Part shown: positions 40,101 through 52,100 of the stretch, piece after piece
Position numbering within the stretch: the first letter of the stretch is position 1
How the letters are laid out: the number at the start of each line of letters is the position of its first letter
Source: Liolophura sinensis
Lineage: Eukaryota > Mollusca > Polyplacophora > Chitonida > Chitonidae
Length of the DNA: 64,000 nt
Direction: 5' to 3'
NCBI RefSeq assembly: GCF_032854445.1
Contig: NC_088304.1
Location: forward strand, 26,673,704-26,737,703
Program-made: the position numbers and the translations under genes
Notes under the pieces: model-generated
The model's input: only the letters and a program-made list of their open reading frames with translations
The model's database searches: none
What the model was told of the DNA's origin: nothing

Positions 40101-43100
40101 CAGAGAATGTGGCTCAATTTGATTACCTACCTTCAGGTAAGCAGGCCTGTGGCTTTTTGTACATATAGACATCAGGTGAAATCATGGTGATATCAGGTGA
40201 TATCATTTTGCCTACATTGGCATTTGGTAAATACTACTTGGAGAACACACCACAAAATTCCCTTTATAATTCATGAAACAGTTGTTAATAGCTAAAAATT
40301 TCATTAAATATCCATTAATTTTTTTGCTCTCGCATTAAATCGATTTTCTTTTTAATGTGTCATAACAGTGAAATTGTCATTAATAATGAATCCTGTTTAA
40401 TGAACACACGTTCATTCCCTTTATCAGTGTGGATATTGCCAATAATTTAGTTAAATCATGTTATGATTTAAATCAGTCAGGCAAACAAAGAAAAACAACA
40501 CTGTTTTGACATAACCACTTTCATATATGTACATCAGCCTTCACCTTTGTGTTGTAGTTCGTTGGCTTTCGAGCAGAGAATGTCACGGTGATTTTACTGA
40601 AAACAATGATGGAGGACTGTTTGATACACATGACAGTGCAACAGGTGAACCTGGACATGAGTCTTCACACAGACAGGTAATGTGACAAGTTAATGATAGA
40701 GGACTGTTTGATGATACACCTGACAGTGCGACAGGTGAAGCTGGACATGAGTCTTCACACAGACACACCAAGTTAATGATGGAGGACTGTTTAATGATAC
40801 ATCTGACAGTACAACAGGTGAAGCTGGACATGAGTCTTCACACAGACAGGTAATGTGACAAGTTAATGATGGAGGACTGTTTGATACACCTGACAGTGCG
40901 ACAGGTGAAGCTTTGCATGAGTCTTCACACAGAGAGGTAATGTGGCAAGTTAATGATGGAGGACTGTTTGATGATACACCTGACAGTGCGACAGGTGAAG
41001 CTGGACATGAGTCTTCACACAGACACACCAAGTTAATGATGGAGGACTGTTTAATGATACATCTGACAGTAGAACAGGTGCAGCTGGACATGAGTCTTCA
41101 CACAGACAGGTAATGTGACAAGTTAATGATGGAGGACTGTTTGATACACCTGACAGTGCGACAGGTGAAGCTGGACATGAGTCTTCACACAGAGAGGTAA
41201 TGTGGCAAGTTAATGATGGAGGACTGTTTGATGATACACCTGACAGTGCGACAGGTGAAGCTGGACATGAGTCTTCACACAGACACACCAAGTTAATGAT
41301 GGAGGACTGTTTAATGATACACCTGACAGTGCGACAGGTGAAGCTGGACATGAGTCTTCACACAGACAGGTAATGTGACAAGTTAATGATGGAGGACTGT
41401 TTGATGACACACCTGACAGTGCAACAGGTGAAGCTGGACATGAGTCTTCACACAGACAGGTAATGTGACAAGTTAATGATAGAGGACTATTTGATACACC
41501 TGACAGTGCGACAGGTGAAGCTGGACATGAGTCTTCACACAGACAGGTAATGTGGCAAGTTAATGATGGAGGACTATTTGATACACCTGACAGTGCGACA
41601 GGTGAAGCTGGACATGAGTCTTCACACAGACACACCAAGTTAATGATGGAGGACTATTTGATACACCTGACAGTGCAACAGGTGAAGCTGGACATGAGTC
41701 TTCACACAAAGAGGAAATGTGACAAGTTAATGATGGAGGACTGTTTGATACACCTGACAGTGCGACAGGTGAAGCTGGACATGAGTCTTCACACAGACAG
41801 GTAATGTGGCAAGTTAATGATGGAGGACTGTTTGATGATACACCTGACAGTGCGACAGGTGAAGCTGGACATGAGTCTTCACACAGACAGGTAATGTGAC
41901 AAGTTAATGATGGAGGACTGTTTGATACACCTGACAGTGCGACAGGTGAAGCTGGACATGAGTCTTCACACAGACAGGTAATGTGGCAAGTTAATGATGG
42001 AGGACTGTTTGATGATACACCTGACAGTGCGACAGGTGAAGCTGGATATGAGTATTCACACAGACAGGTAATGTGGCAAGTTAATGATGGAGGACTGTTT
42101 GATGATACACCTGACAGTGCAACAGGCAAAGCTGAACATAAGTCTTCACACAGACAGGTAATGTGACAAGTTGATGATAGAGGACTGTTTGATGACACAC
42201 CTGACAGGGGAAGCTGAACATGAGTCTTCACACAGAGAGGTAATGTGACAAGTTAATGATGGAGGACTGTTTGATGACACACTTGACAGGTGAAGCTGAA
42301 CATGAGTCTTCACACAGAGAGGTAATGTGACAAGTTAATGATGGAGGACTGTTTGATGACACACCTGACAGGTGAAGCTGGACATGAGTCTTCACACAGA
42401 GAGGTAATGTGACAAGTTAATGGTGGAGGACTGTTTGATGACACACCTGACAGGTGAAGCTGGACATGAGTCTTCACACAGAGAGGTAATGTGACAAGTT
42501 AATGGTGGAGGACTGTTTGATGATACATCTGACAGTGCGACAGGTGAAGCTGGACATGAGTCTTCACACAGACAGGTAATGTGACAAGTTAATGATGGAG
42601 GACTGTTTGATACACCTGACAGTGCGACAGGTGAAGCTGGACATGAGTCTTCACACAGACAGGTAATGTGGCAAGTTAATGATGGAGGACTGTTTGATGA
42701 CACACCTGACAGGTGAAGCTGGACATGAGTCTTCACACAGAGAGGTAATGTGACAAGTTAATGGTGGAGGACTGTTTGATGATACATCTGACAGTACAAC
42801 AGGTGAAGCTGGACATGAGTCTTCACACAGAGAGGTAATGTGATAAATTAATGATAGAGGACTATTTGATGACACACCTGACAGTGCAACAGGTGAAGCT
42901 TTGCACGAGTCTTCACACAGACAGGTAATGTGACAAGTTAATGATGGAGGACTGTTCGATGACACACCTGACAGTACAATAGGTGAAGCTGGACATGAGT
43001 CTTCACACAGAGAGGTAATGTGATAAATTAATGATAGAGGACTATATGATGATACACCTGACAGTACAACAGGTGAAGCTGAACATGAGTCTTCACACAG

Positions 43101-46100
43101 ACAGGTAATGTTACAAGTTAATGATGGAGGACTGTTCGATGACACACCTGACAGTACAATAGGTGAAGCTGGACATGAGTCTTCACACAGAGAGGTAATG
43201 TGATAAATTAATGATAGAGGACTATTTGATGACACACCTGACAGTGCAACAGGTGAAGCTTTGCATGAGTCTTCACACAGACAGGTAATGTGACAAGTTA
43301 ATGATAGAGGACTGTTTGATGACACACCTGATGGTACAATACAGGTGAAGCTGGACATGAGTCTTTACACAGACAGGTAATGTGACAAGTTAATGGTGGA
43401 GGACTGCTCAGTTCATCTGAAGTATACATTTTCATATTTTTTTAAAATATGCATTTAACAGGAATTTAAATGTGGGTAGATTTGTAACAGTAATTTCTAG
43501 TGTTGAAATGCTTATACGCCATTACTTTGAAACTCTTACATGGTAATGTACAATTGCGTATTTCAATCATGCGTTTTGAATTCCTCTGAATTTATATCAA
43601 ACATGGGTTTCTTTTTTTTTTTCGGCATGTGAAACGTATCTTTTTTTTATGTGAATCGCATTTTTGTGATGTGTTTTAATCATGATGTGTTTAGAAAGTG
43701 TATTCATAGTATGTGTTTATTTACAGTGTATGTGTTCAACATGGCCAGGATTTTCATATAGTTCAGTTTACCAGATATGTATATTACATATTTAACCTCA
43801 TTGTTCAAACCTGTTAACCAATGTGTGTTTAACCAACTGTGATGCGAATCCAGTTTAAAAGGACCCAACGACAGGAGATAAACACTTGTATTGTACAAGG
43901 ATTGACTAAGTAAGTCAGGGAGCAAGTTCAGAAAAAAGAATACCAATGTCAGATTTAGGCGCATATAGAATAATAAACATCAAAATTAAACTGAAACAAA
44001 ATTAAACCACACAAAAATGTTTTAGCGTCATTCAGTATGTAGTAAATATTTAAAACTGAAATTAATTTTATTTATATTTAAACGTTAAACATCACAAGTT
44101 AGCCTGAAAGTCAGCACAATAATATAAGCTTTAAGAATTTCCTAAAACTTTGAAATATTCTTTAATTCATATCACATAAAGACACAGTAGGTCCATGACT
44201 TATCAAGCAACATATAAGGTATTATCAGTTTACCCAGTGATGTGTTCAGCACATAGTTACCTAAAGTTTTTATCACCTGGTCATAACCCATTATGTTTAC
44301 CACCTGTTTCAGCTTCCAGGTGTGTGGTAACCTTGTGAGCACCAGTTGCAAAGCACTAAGAGGCTCCACAGGGGTGAGACTGACCACATTTTTCTTTTGT
44401 AATTCACATGTGCACCTTGAGATGGTTTTTTAAACATTTTTTTTAGATGATTTTGTGAATTGAATTATTATTGGGGAAGCATGCTTCTTTATCTGAATAG
44501 TGCAAATTAGAAAAGTTTTAATTTTATTTAAAGTGAGTTCACAACTTTTAGATTCCCGTTTGTACATTTGAGACTGCGGACATCTGGGCATTTGCTACTT
44601 TACTCGTTCGGTCACAGTGGTGGAAAAATTGCCTAAATAGTGTACATGTAGGAGTTAATTCCGAACTGTGCTTTTGACCTCATGCAAGTGGGCCCAAAGC
44701 CAGGTTTTGTTGACATTCAAAATTTACATATGCTGTGCATATTGTTCTGTTGTATTACATACTATAATTCCAGGTTATTATCAGCCATGCTTCTCAGAAT
44801 ATCAGTGCTTACTTCCCTGTACCTTCTCATGTTATCTTTTACCATCGCTGTCAGCTTGCCACTGCCTGGTGCAAGCGATTTGCCAGGATGTGCGCGGTCT
44901 TGAATTGTAGTATTGTAGTGAGAGTAAGGACAGATGGCTGGGTCAAGGACAGATGGCGGGGTCAAGGACAGATTGTTCAATATCAGATTAGTTGTAGGTC
45001 ATATTCTAAACTTTAATATTAACATATATTGCCCAGAGTCTGTATACACATCTCCCTCATTGCATCATTGTTTTTGGGGGGACAGATCTGCTTATCTTGT
45101 TTTATTTATTTATTTGATTGGTGTTATGCGCTGTACTTGAGAATATTTCGCTTATACGATAGCAGCCAACATTATGGAGGGGGGTGGGGTGGGGTGGGGG
45201 GAACCCACAAGCATCTACAGGTTTCTGACAGACCTTCTCATGTATGGCTGGAAAAGAAGCCACCATGAAGTGGACTTGAACTCACAGTGACTGCATTGGC
45301 GAGATGCTCCTGGGTTATTGCTCAGCTATGGCATGTTAACCACGGAGGCCACACCTAGTTTTAAGTGATGTGTTTTATATGGGGTGTGTTAGCCTGTGAC
45401 ATATAGCATGATATAGAAACAAATGTGGTGTGATGCTGGTAATGGTAACTGCAAGCCTCATTGACGCAACGTGATGGCTTTTTGTTTTTTGAATAATTAC
45501 ATGTGCACGAAAACCAAACTTCTCAGGGCAAAGAGTTGAAGGTTTTCTTCACTGAAACTTTTGTGTGCAACAATAGCTTTGTGAAAAATTCAAGGCACAC
45601 CATTTGTGATAGTGAAGCTAGTATAGTATAGAAGCGTGCTATTATGAGGGAGAAATATACCGTTATTGTGTGAGATCCTTTACGTGGTCTCTAGCATGGC
45701 AATTCAGTGAGGCAGCACTATAAAGGTATGTTTCCAATTAAGCTGTCCTTGTACATGTATTGGGAGGCAAGGTTATGAGATGACTGAGATCAAATTAAAC
45801 CTGAAGGAAACAAACAAACAATCCAATTACCAATGAAAGAAGCAAACATCAGTGATGTAGATGGACACACTAAATTTGTGCTTTTATCTCACAGGATCAG
45901 CTGTCAAATCAGCCAAGCTGCCTAGCCGATGCATCCATCAGTACGTTTGTGGATCTCCGGATTGACCGAGAAGATGTTCGCAGGATCAAGGTTGGCAACA
46001 CTCTTAGAAAATAGGGGAGTTTTTAAGTTTGAACTCTTTTGTCATTAAAGGTAAAAACAGTCCTGTTGTAACATGTGATTTGTCAAAAGTGCTATGCAAC

Positions 46101-49100
46101 CTTTGGTGACATTGATTTATCAATCACGTGTCTCACCATGTTCCAGAGTCACAAAGCTTAGGGACACCTCTGTTTTTGAGGAATTTCTCGAGTTCATCAA
46201 CGGTCAGCTGCTCAATTTTTTGAGGGAGTGAGGCGAAGGAGGTGTTAAATTTTTAATTCTTCCTCATTGATTTGTAATATGATTGTAATCGTAACCATCA
46301 GTCCTACACCTGTGGTCGGGTGGTTGGTGTATCATACGCTCACTATACGCCCACCCTGGCTGCACCCTGATCAAACCTGCCGTCATCCTCTGCTTATCAT
46401 CTGCATAGACCCTGCATAGGGTTAGGCCACAGTCCGCCGACAGTCCGTACATGGTGGCGCCAAGGTCAGCGTATCATTTTACGACCTTCATTTACTTGTG
46501 AGTTTGATGTAAACAACATCGGACATACGCTGTAGGCCTTGTATTATTCGAACAATCGAGTTTAAAGCCGTAAATGACAGGATACCTGTACTATTTAAAT
46601 TGTTAAAATAATTTTCAAGGTAAAATGTGACTTGCTCTATACATCTTTGGACATTTGCACAGACAGGGCTAATATTTCATGAAAGGTAATTATTGGGGCT
46701 ATTCTAAAGTAACATCAAAATCTGGATTGGAATTGGGCTTACGTTTTTTTTTAACCGGTACCAAAAATACCCGGTTTTAATTTTACTTTTTTTGTTGTAT
46801 TTTCATAATTTATACATTGATAAGTACAGAAATAGTCTCAAAATATGTAATACATTTTACAATTTGTAAGATACATGTATATATAGGCGTAGGACCTTCT
46901 TTACATGTGTTCATGAGCACATGTACATTTGTGTAAAGGCTACATATGATTGTGCTTGTTGTGCGCAAATTTGCAATAAAACACGTTTTTGTGTTTATAA
47001 AAAACAGTAAACGATAGGATCAACAATCGTAAAATGGGGATACAATTTAGGGACTCGAGCTTAACAGGAAAAACATTAACATGCAGACCTTTACAAGTGT
47101 CATTGGTTTGAATTTTGTAAATTGTAGTCCTTGTTTGTGATGTACCGATATCACACACTACATATACATTTTCAATATAGGTTTTTCAAAGAGCCTTTTG
47201 TTGTATATAAGCACACAGACTAACACACATCACACACACCAAACTCAAATATTCCTGTGTAATTTTGTATCCAACATGAAACTGTGGTAAATTTGTGGTA
47301 AAAACTGATAAGCCAAAGTCTGTTTCCATATTCTGAAACACCGTCATGGTTGTATAGAGCTGTCATGTACAGAGAAAGCAATGTGTTACACATACATATA
47401 TTTGTCGGCACATTACTCAGCCATAAATACCATCTAATTAGGCTTGTTATTTAATAATTAGTGAAGTAATTTATGTTGTATACAAAATATCTTATACTCG
47501 ACACCACCGATACAAACTTTGAATCCCCTGTCCTCAAGAGAACAGTGTATACAGGTGGCAGACAAAAACTATAGGATTCCGAAACGGTAACTTATTAAAA
47601 CTCAAATTTTGTGCAAAATATGCCGAGAACCATCACGGTGTTCACAAGAGGCATGACGCTTTAGACGAAATTTGTCCATATTTAGGGTTAACACATTTGA
47701 TGATCATGGGCTGACAGTTCGCTGAGGGTCCATCGAGGGTTGGCCCAGGGTTCGGGCACGATGGCCGGAGGATTGCATCACGGTAAGCATATGAAGGTAC
47801 ATGGTTGGTGTATCGTAGAATGACCATGGGCCTACAGTTAGCGTATCCTCCGGCCATAATGGGTGTAGGATTGATGGTTAGGATCCTGGCCATTCTGTAT
47901 ATTCAATTCTTGAGGATAGCAAGAAGTCAAGAACTTGTAAAATGGAATAAAACAAGATTCAAGTTTTCCTAAATAAAAAGTTATACTCCTTGTTAAAGAT
48001 TAGACTTGTTACCTGACTGAGATGTTAATGTGTTGGTCACAATGTAAAAATATTACAGAAAACAAAAATTCTGAAATCTAGTTTTGACCAGGGCACCTCA
48101 GAGTTCTTCCTGATGAAACAAACTTGAGTCTAGGATTTATCCCTTGAAATGCCAAATGCTAAGAGTTAAATATTGATCTTTAAAAAATTCCACCTTTGAA
48201 ATTTAAACCCCATGATTTTTACAGGTATTGGATGTTTTGGTAAGCAAGCCTCAGATGATGATCACAGAAGGTAATTAAGTTAAAGATGGGCATTCAGAGG
48301 TGGAGAAAACAGAAAAATTACCAAAAAAATCAGATGAAAAAGTGTGAAAACTTACATGGAAATGTGGTCTTCAGTATTTTTCAATGTTTCTGTAAAGGGA
48401 AGAGGACATTTGAAAATAATGATTATACATTATATGGGTACTAGTATTTGGGACCAGCTCTTGGTATGTATTTTCTCTGTGTAATAATATTAAATTATGA
48501 GGCTGAAACACATGTTTAAGAAATATATTTGCAGTAGAATTTGGCCTTTACACCTAACAAATGTATTAAGCCTGGATTTTGATTATACATGTACATGTGC
48601 ATTTATTTTTATTTTAAAAATGTTCATAGGTATTATGATAATTAAGATTAAATGCATCTTCAACAAACATGCAACATCAACAAATTTACATTCAAATGAA
48701 TTTATTATGCATGCATGACATCCTTATCAAGAAAAATGATTAGGCAAAGACAATATATATGTATTGTATACCAAGATGTATACCAAAACTATTTTTGAGT
48801 ACCCTTTCCTCCTGAAAGGAAAGATTGAAAAAATATTAAACACCATATCAGCAAAAAAGTTTTCGTGCTCTTTAAATCTGATTTTTGCATCATGTTCATG
48901 TTTCTTCTCCTGTAAACAATATGTGAAACCATGTGCTTTAATCATGCAAAATTGTTCATTCTACATTTCAAAAGTTTACATGAAGTGACATGCTAAATGA
49001 TATACAACTACACATATATGTGCTAAATGAATAAATATGTTTTAAATGTGTTTTAATTGTCGCTGTGTGGCTGTTATATTTCTTAAATTAATGAAATGTT

Positions 49101-52100
49101 TTATTTATTTATGTATTTGATTTATTGATTTGATTGGGTGAATGTTTTAAATGTTTAATGAGGCTATTTTCATCTCAAAAGGTATTCTTAACAACCTACA
49201 CCTTTGGCGCAAGAGGAGGACAAGTCTAAGTGAGAAGAGAAAAGGTGATTGTTCATTCGTACTTATTTAGACCCATAGTCGCATGTGGATTCACTGATGA
49301 TAAAGATCCAGGCAAGATGGTTGATAGCCTGTTAAACCGTTTACATTTACATTTTGGTGATAACTCCACTTCTTAATTATTATAATTGATAGTCTGTTTG
49401 GTGTTAACATTTTTGCCAGATTGTTTCCAAGATGTTAAAGTGGGATTACTTTGTACATTCAAAAACAACAACAGAGCCTGTGAAAAAAAAAAGTCTTAAG
49501 GCTGAGCTTAGATGGCTAATTTTGTAAGCTGTCTAGCAATTTGTCTAGCCAATTTCACAAGAAAAAATGTTTGGCTCTGGGCAAAGGTTTTTTTTTTGCC
49601 TTAGATGTTGAAAGTTAGCTCAAAATCCTTAGTCATGTTTGTGAACCATGAGCCCCTGTATGAGAGTTTTACCAAGCTGGAGTTATTCCCCTTGTTTTCA
49701 CTGGGCTATATCAGTACTAGATTTCTATTCTTGTTCTTTGAACTGAGAAGAGATTGACTGCAGTTTGTTGAAGTTCAGAAAAATAATGACTGACCTTATT
49801 GCCATGACAATGTGTCCTCATTCTAAAATAGAACATGGAAGTTTCAACTCTAAGGTATATATGATTTAGTTTGTTTTCTGCGACACTTCCTTCAGGGGTC
49901 AACCGATAAGGTCTTTGAATCACGTGCAAGGAACGATTGGTTATTTTGTCATTTTTAAACTACGGGGCGTCACAGTGTTGTAACTACTGCGTGTAAAGCA
50001 CGTTCATTTTCCATCACTGATGTGTCATTAACTTTTGTTCCACATGCAATTCTAAGGTTAAATGGAAATCAGGATTGTGAATTTGGTATTGGTAACTTTC
50101 ACAGATGCTGCCCACTTTTATCGCCAGTGGTTCCATACAAGAGCCATTTTAGTCTCATCTGTGCAAGCTATCGCAAGAACGCGATTGAATGTATTCAATC
50201 TCTCTTCACCCAGAGATGTGGTACATGTATAACTTTTGTGCCGAGAACCTCACTTTCGATTAAATTAAAAAGTGAGAACTGACTTTAACACTACTTACAA
50301 ATATATCTGTAGATCTGGTCCAGTGAAATCAGTCATGTCGTACCATGTGACCGTCCTGTACCTGTAGCGATATAGGATCGCGGAGAGCCATTTTATTTTC
50401 GCATTGTACAGTATCACTTGAGAGAGGTAACTTTAGATGTTACAACATTTCGGGGCGCTGCAGTATGTATCCTTCACGCACTGCGTTTCTGCAAACATTG
50501 ATGAGTTGAAATGTTGACTGAGGAATAAATTTCATTATTTATTGATTTCCAAATTCTGCTAAATACTGTTGCGAAGATTAAAAGCGGCTTGGAGCTGCTC
50601 ACATGGTGTGTACAAACTGCATTTCCCGACCCGGACAAGGAGGTCGAAAAACATCCTCCACCAAAGGCCAGCTAAATCTTTAAATGTATCTTCAGTTGGT
50701 ATCTGAACGGGAGGTGAAAGTCCTTGGATAGGTAGAGCTACATAACAAATCGGTTATCGTGAGGTGTTTTGTACATTATGGAGTGATATTGTACTCATCC
50801 ATATTACATGGTATAAAATAATACTCTCGCTGGTTGTTGTAGGATCGTGTGAAGGGAACACAGATCTACCTCTGTTATTACCTCGGGTAAGGCCAATAAA
50901 CACATATGATTTATGTTTCTTGAAGTTTTTGTAATTTGAAGCAGTGATTACTTTATGGACAACATTGTCAGCATCCCTTAACACAGCGTGAAATATTTCA
51001 TAAGTCAATTTTTATTTGACCTTACATATACATGTAAACATCAGTCAGTTTTGGAATTTGTGAATGTATGAATTTGTTTCATTAGTTCTTTTTAATTGAG
51101 TAATTTATTATTTTGTCTATGTACAGTTATATATGTCTAAGCTTTCAGGTGACATAATATCTATTTAATATAAGGGCTTGAATAAATAATGTCTGAATAA
51201 ATAAACAATTGCTCATTAGGAACTATTGTCATAAACGTTTGACACAGAAAAACAGAATCACATGTCTATATTAAGATTTTTTTTTTCCATTGTGTTTTGC
51301 AGGATGTTAGCTTCACTGTATCAGAGTTAGACATTAAGATTGTCAGAGAAACCAAACAAAGGTAATTTGTAGTAGCATGCTGTTCATACATCTGTGAGTA
51401 AATTGACGCTGGCCTGGGCCCCGGATGAATTGTGTGCTTTCCCGCAGCAGCCTATACTGACCCTGACAAACGAGAATGCAGGCTCAAATCTAAGCGGTGA
51501 CTGATTCAGCTAGATCCTTAGTCAGCAGGTTTGTTGGGAACATGTACCTTAGCTTGTCAGGTGGTCAAAAGTACTCCTTCCACCCATAAATCTGATTGCC
51601 ATTATACAAGTAAAAAACTGTTTGAGTATGTTGTTAATAGAAGTCAAGTTAATAATAACAGAATTAATAACGGTTGTAAACTGACTTCAGATATGTATGT
51701 ATATGTCGAGAATTTTAGATATTGACATTATTGTGTCAATTTGGACTTTCTGTGTTTTCAAAATTCATGTCTGTGTACATGCAGGACATTGTCTGTGGCA
51801 TTGAAGCATTTCCATGCAGGTCTGCAGTCCTCAGAAACAGGAGAGTTCTCACCTGATATCACCGCCTCCCTCAGCATTACAGGTACGTCTGATCAAACTC
51901 ACGTTTAACAGTACAACTCCTGTCGGTCACAGGAGGCACAGGTTCAGTTCCGACCATGGAGAATGATGTCTCTATTCCCCTACTCTTATTTTTCGGGGAG
52001 ATTTGGTCACAAGAAGCATTGCTGGCACTTCCTGAGCCTTTTGCATGGTGTGATATTTAGTTAAGACCGTTGGTATGCAAATCTACACTTCACAAACCCA

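Larger units (their letters stand above)
45991..48224 (+). other. BLTP2: BLTP2 intron 7
   Basis: 2.2-kb intron. Begins with a dispersed repeat copy (46008-46205) and contains a ~1.6-kb segment bounded by a 23-bp inverted repeat (46288-47884). No gene seen. Confidence 0.75.

Noticed and set aside
40583-43358. Minus-strand open frames of 82-235 codons with a repeated LCEDSCPASPVALSGV pattern
   Set aside because: These are antisense readings of the exon 5 array (87/90-bp units). There is no promoter or homology.
47642-47893. 83-codon minus-strand frame in BLTP2 intron 7
   Set aside because: It lies at the end of the inverted-repeat element and is explained by the element's GC-rich terminus.
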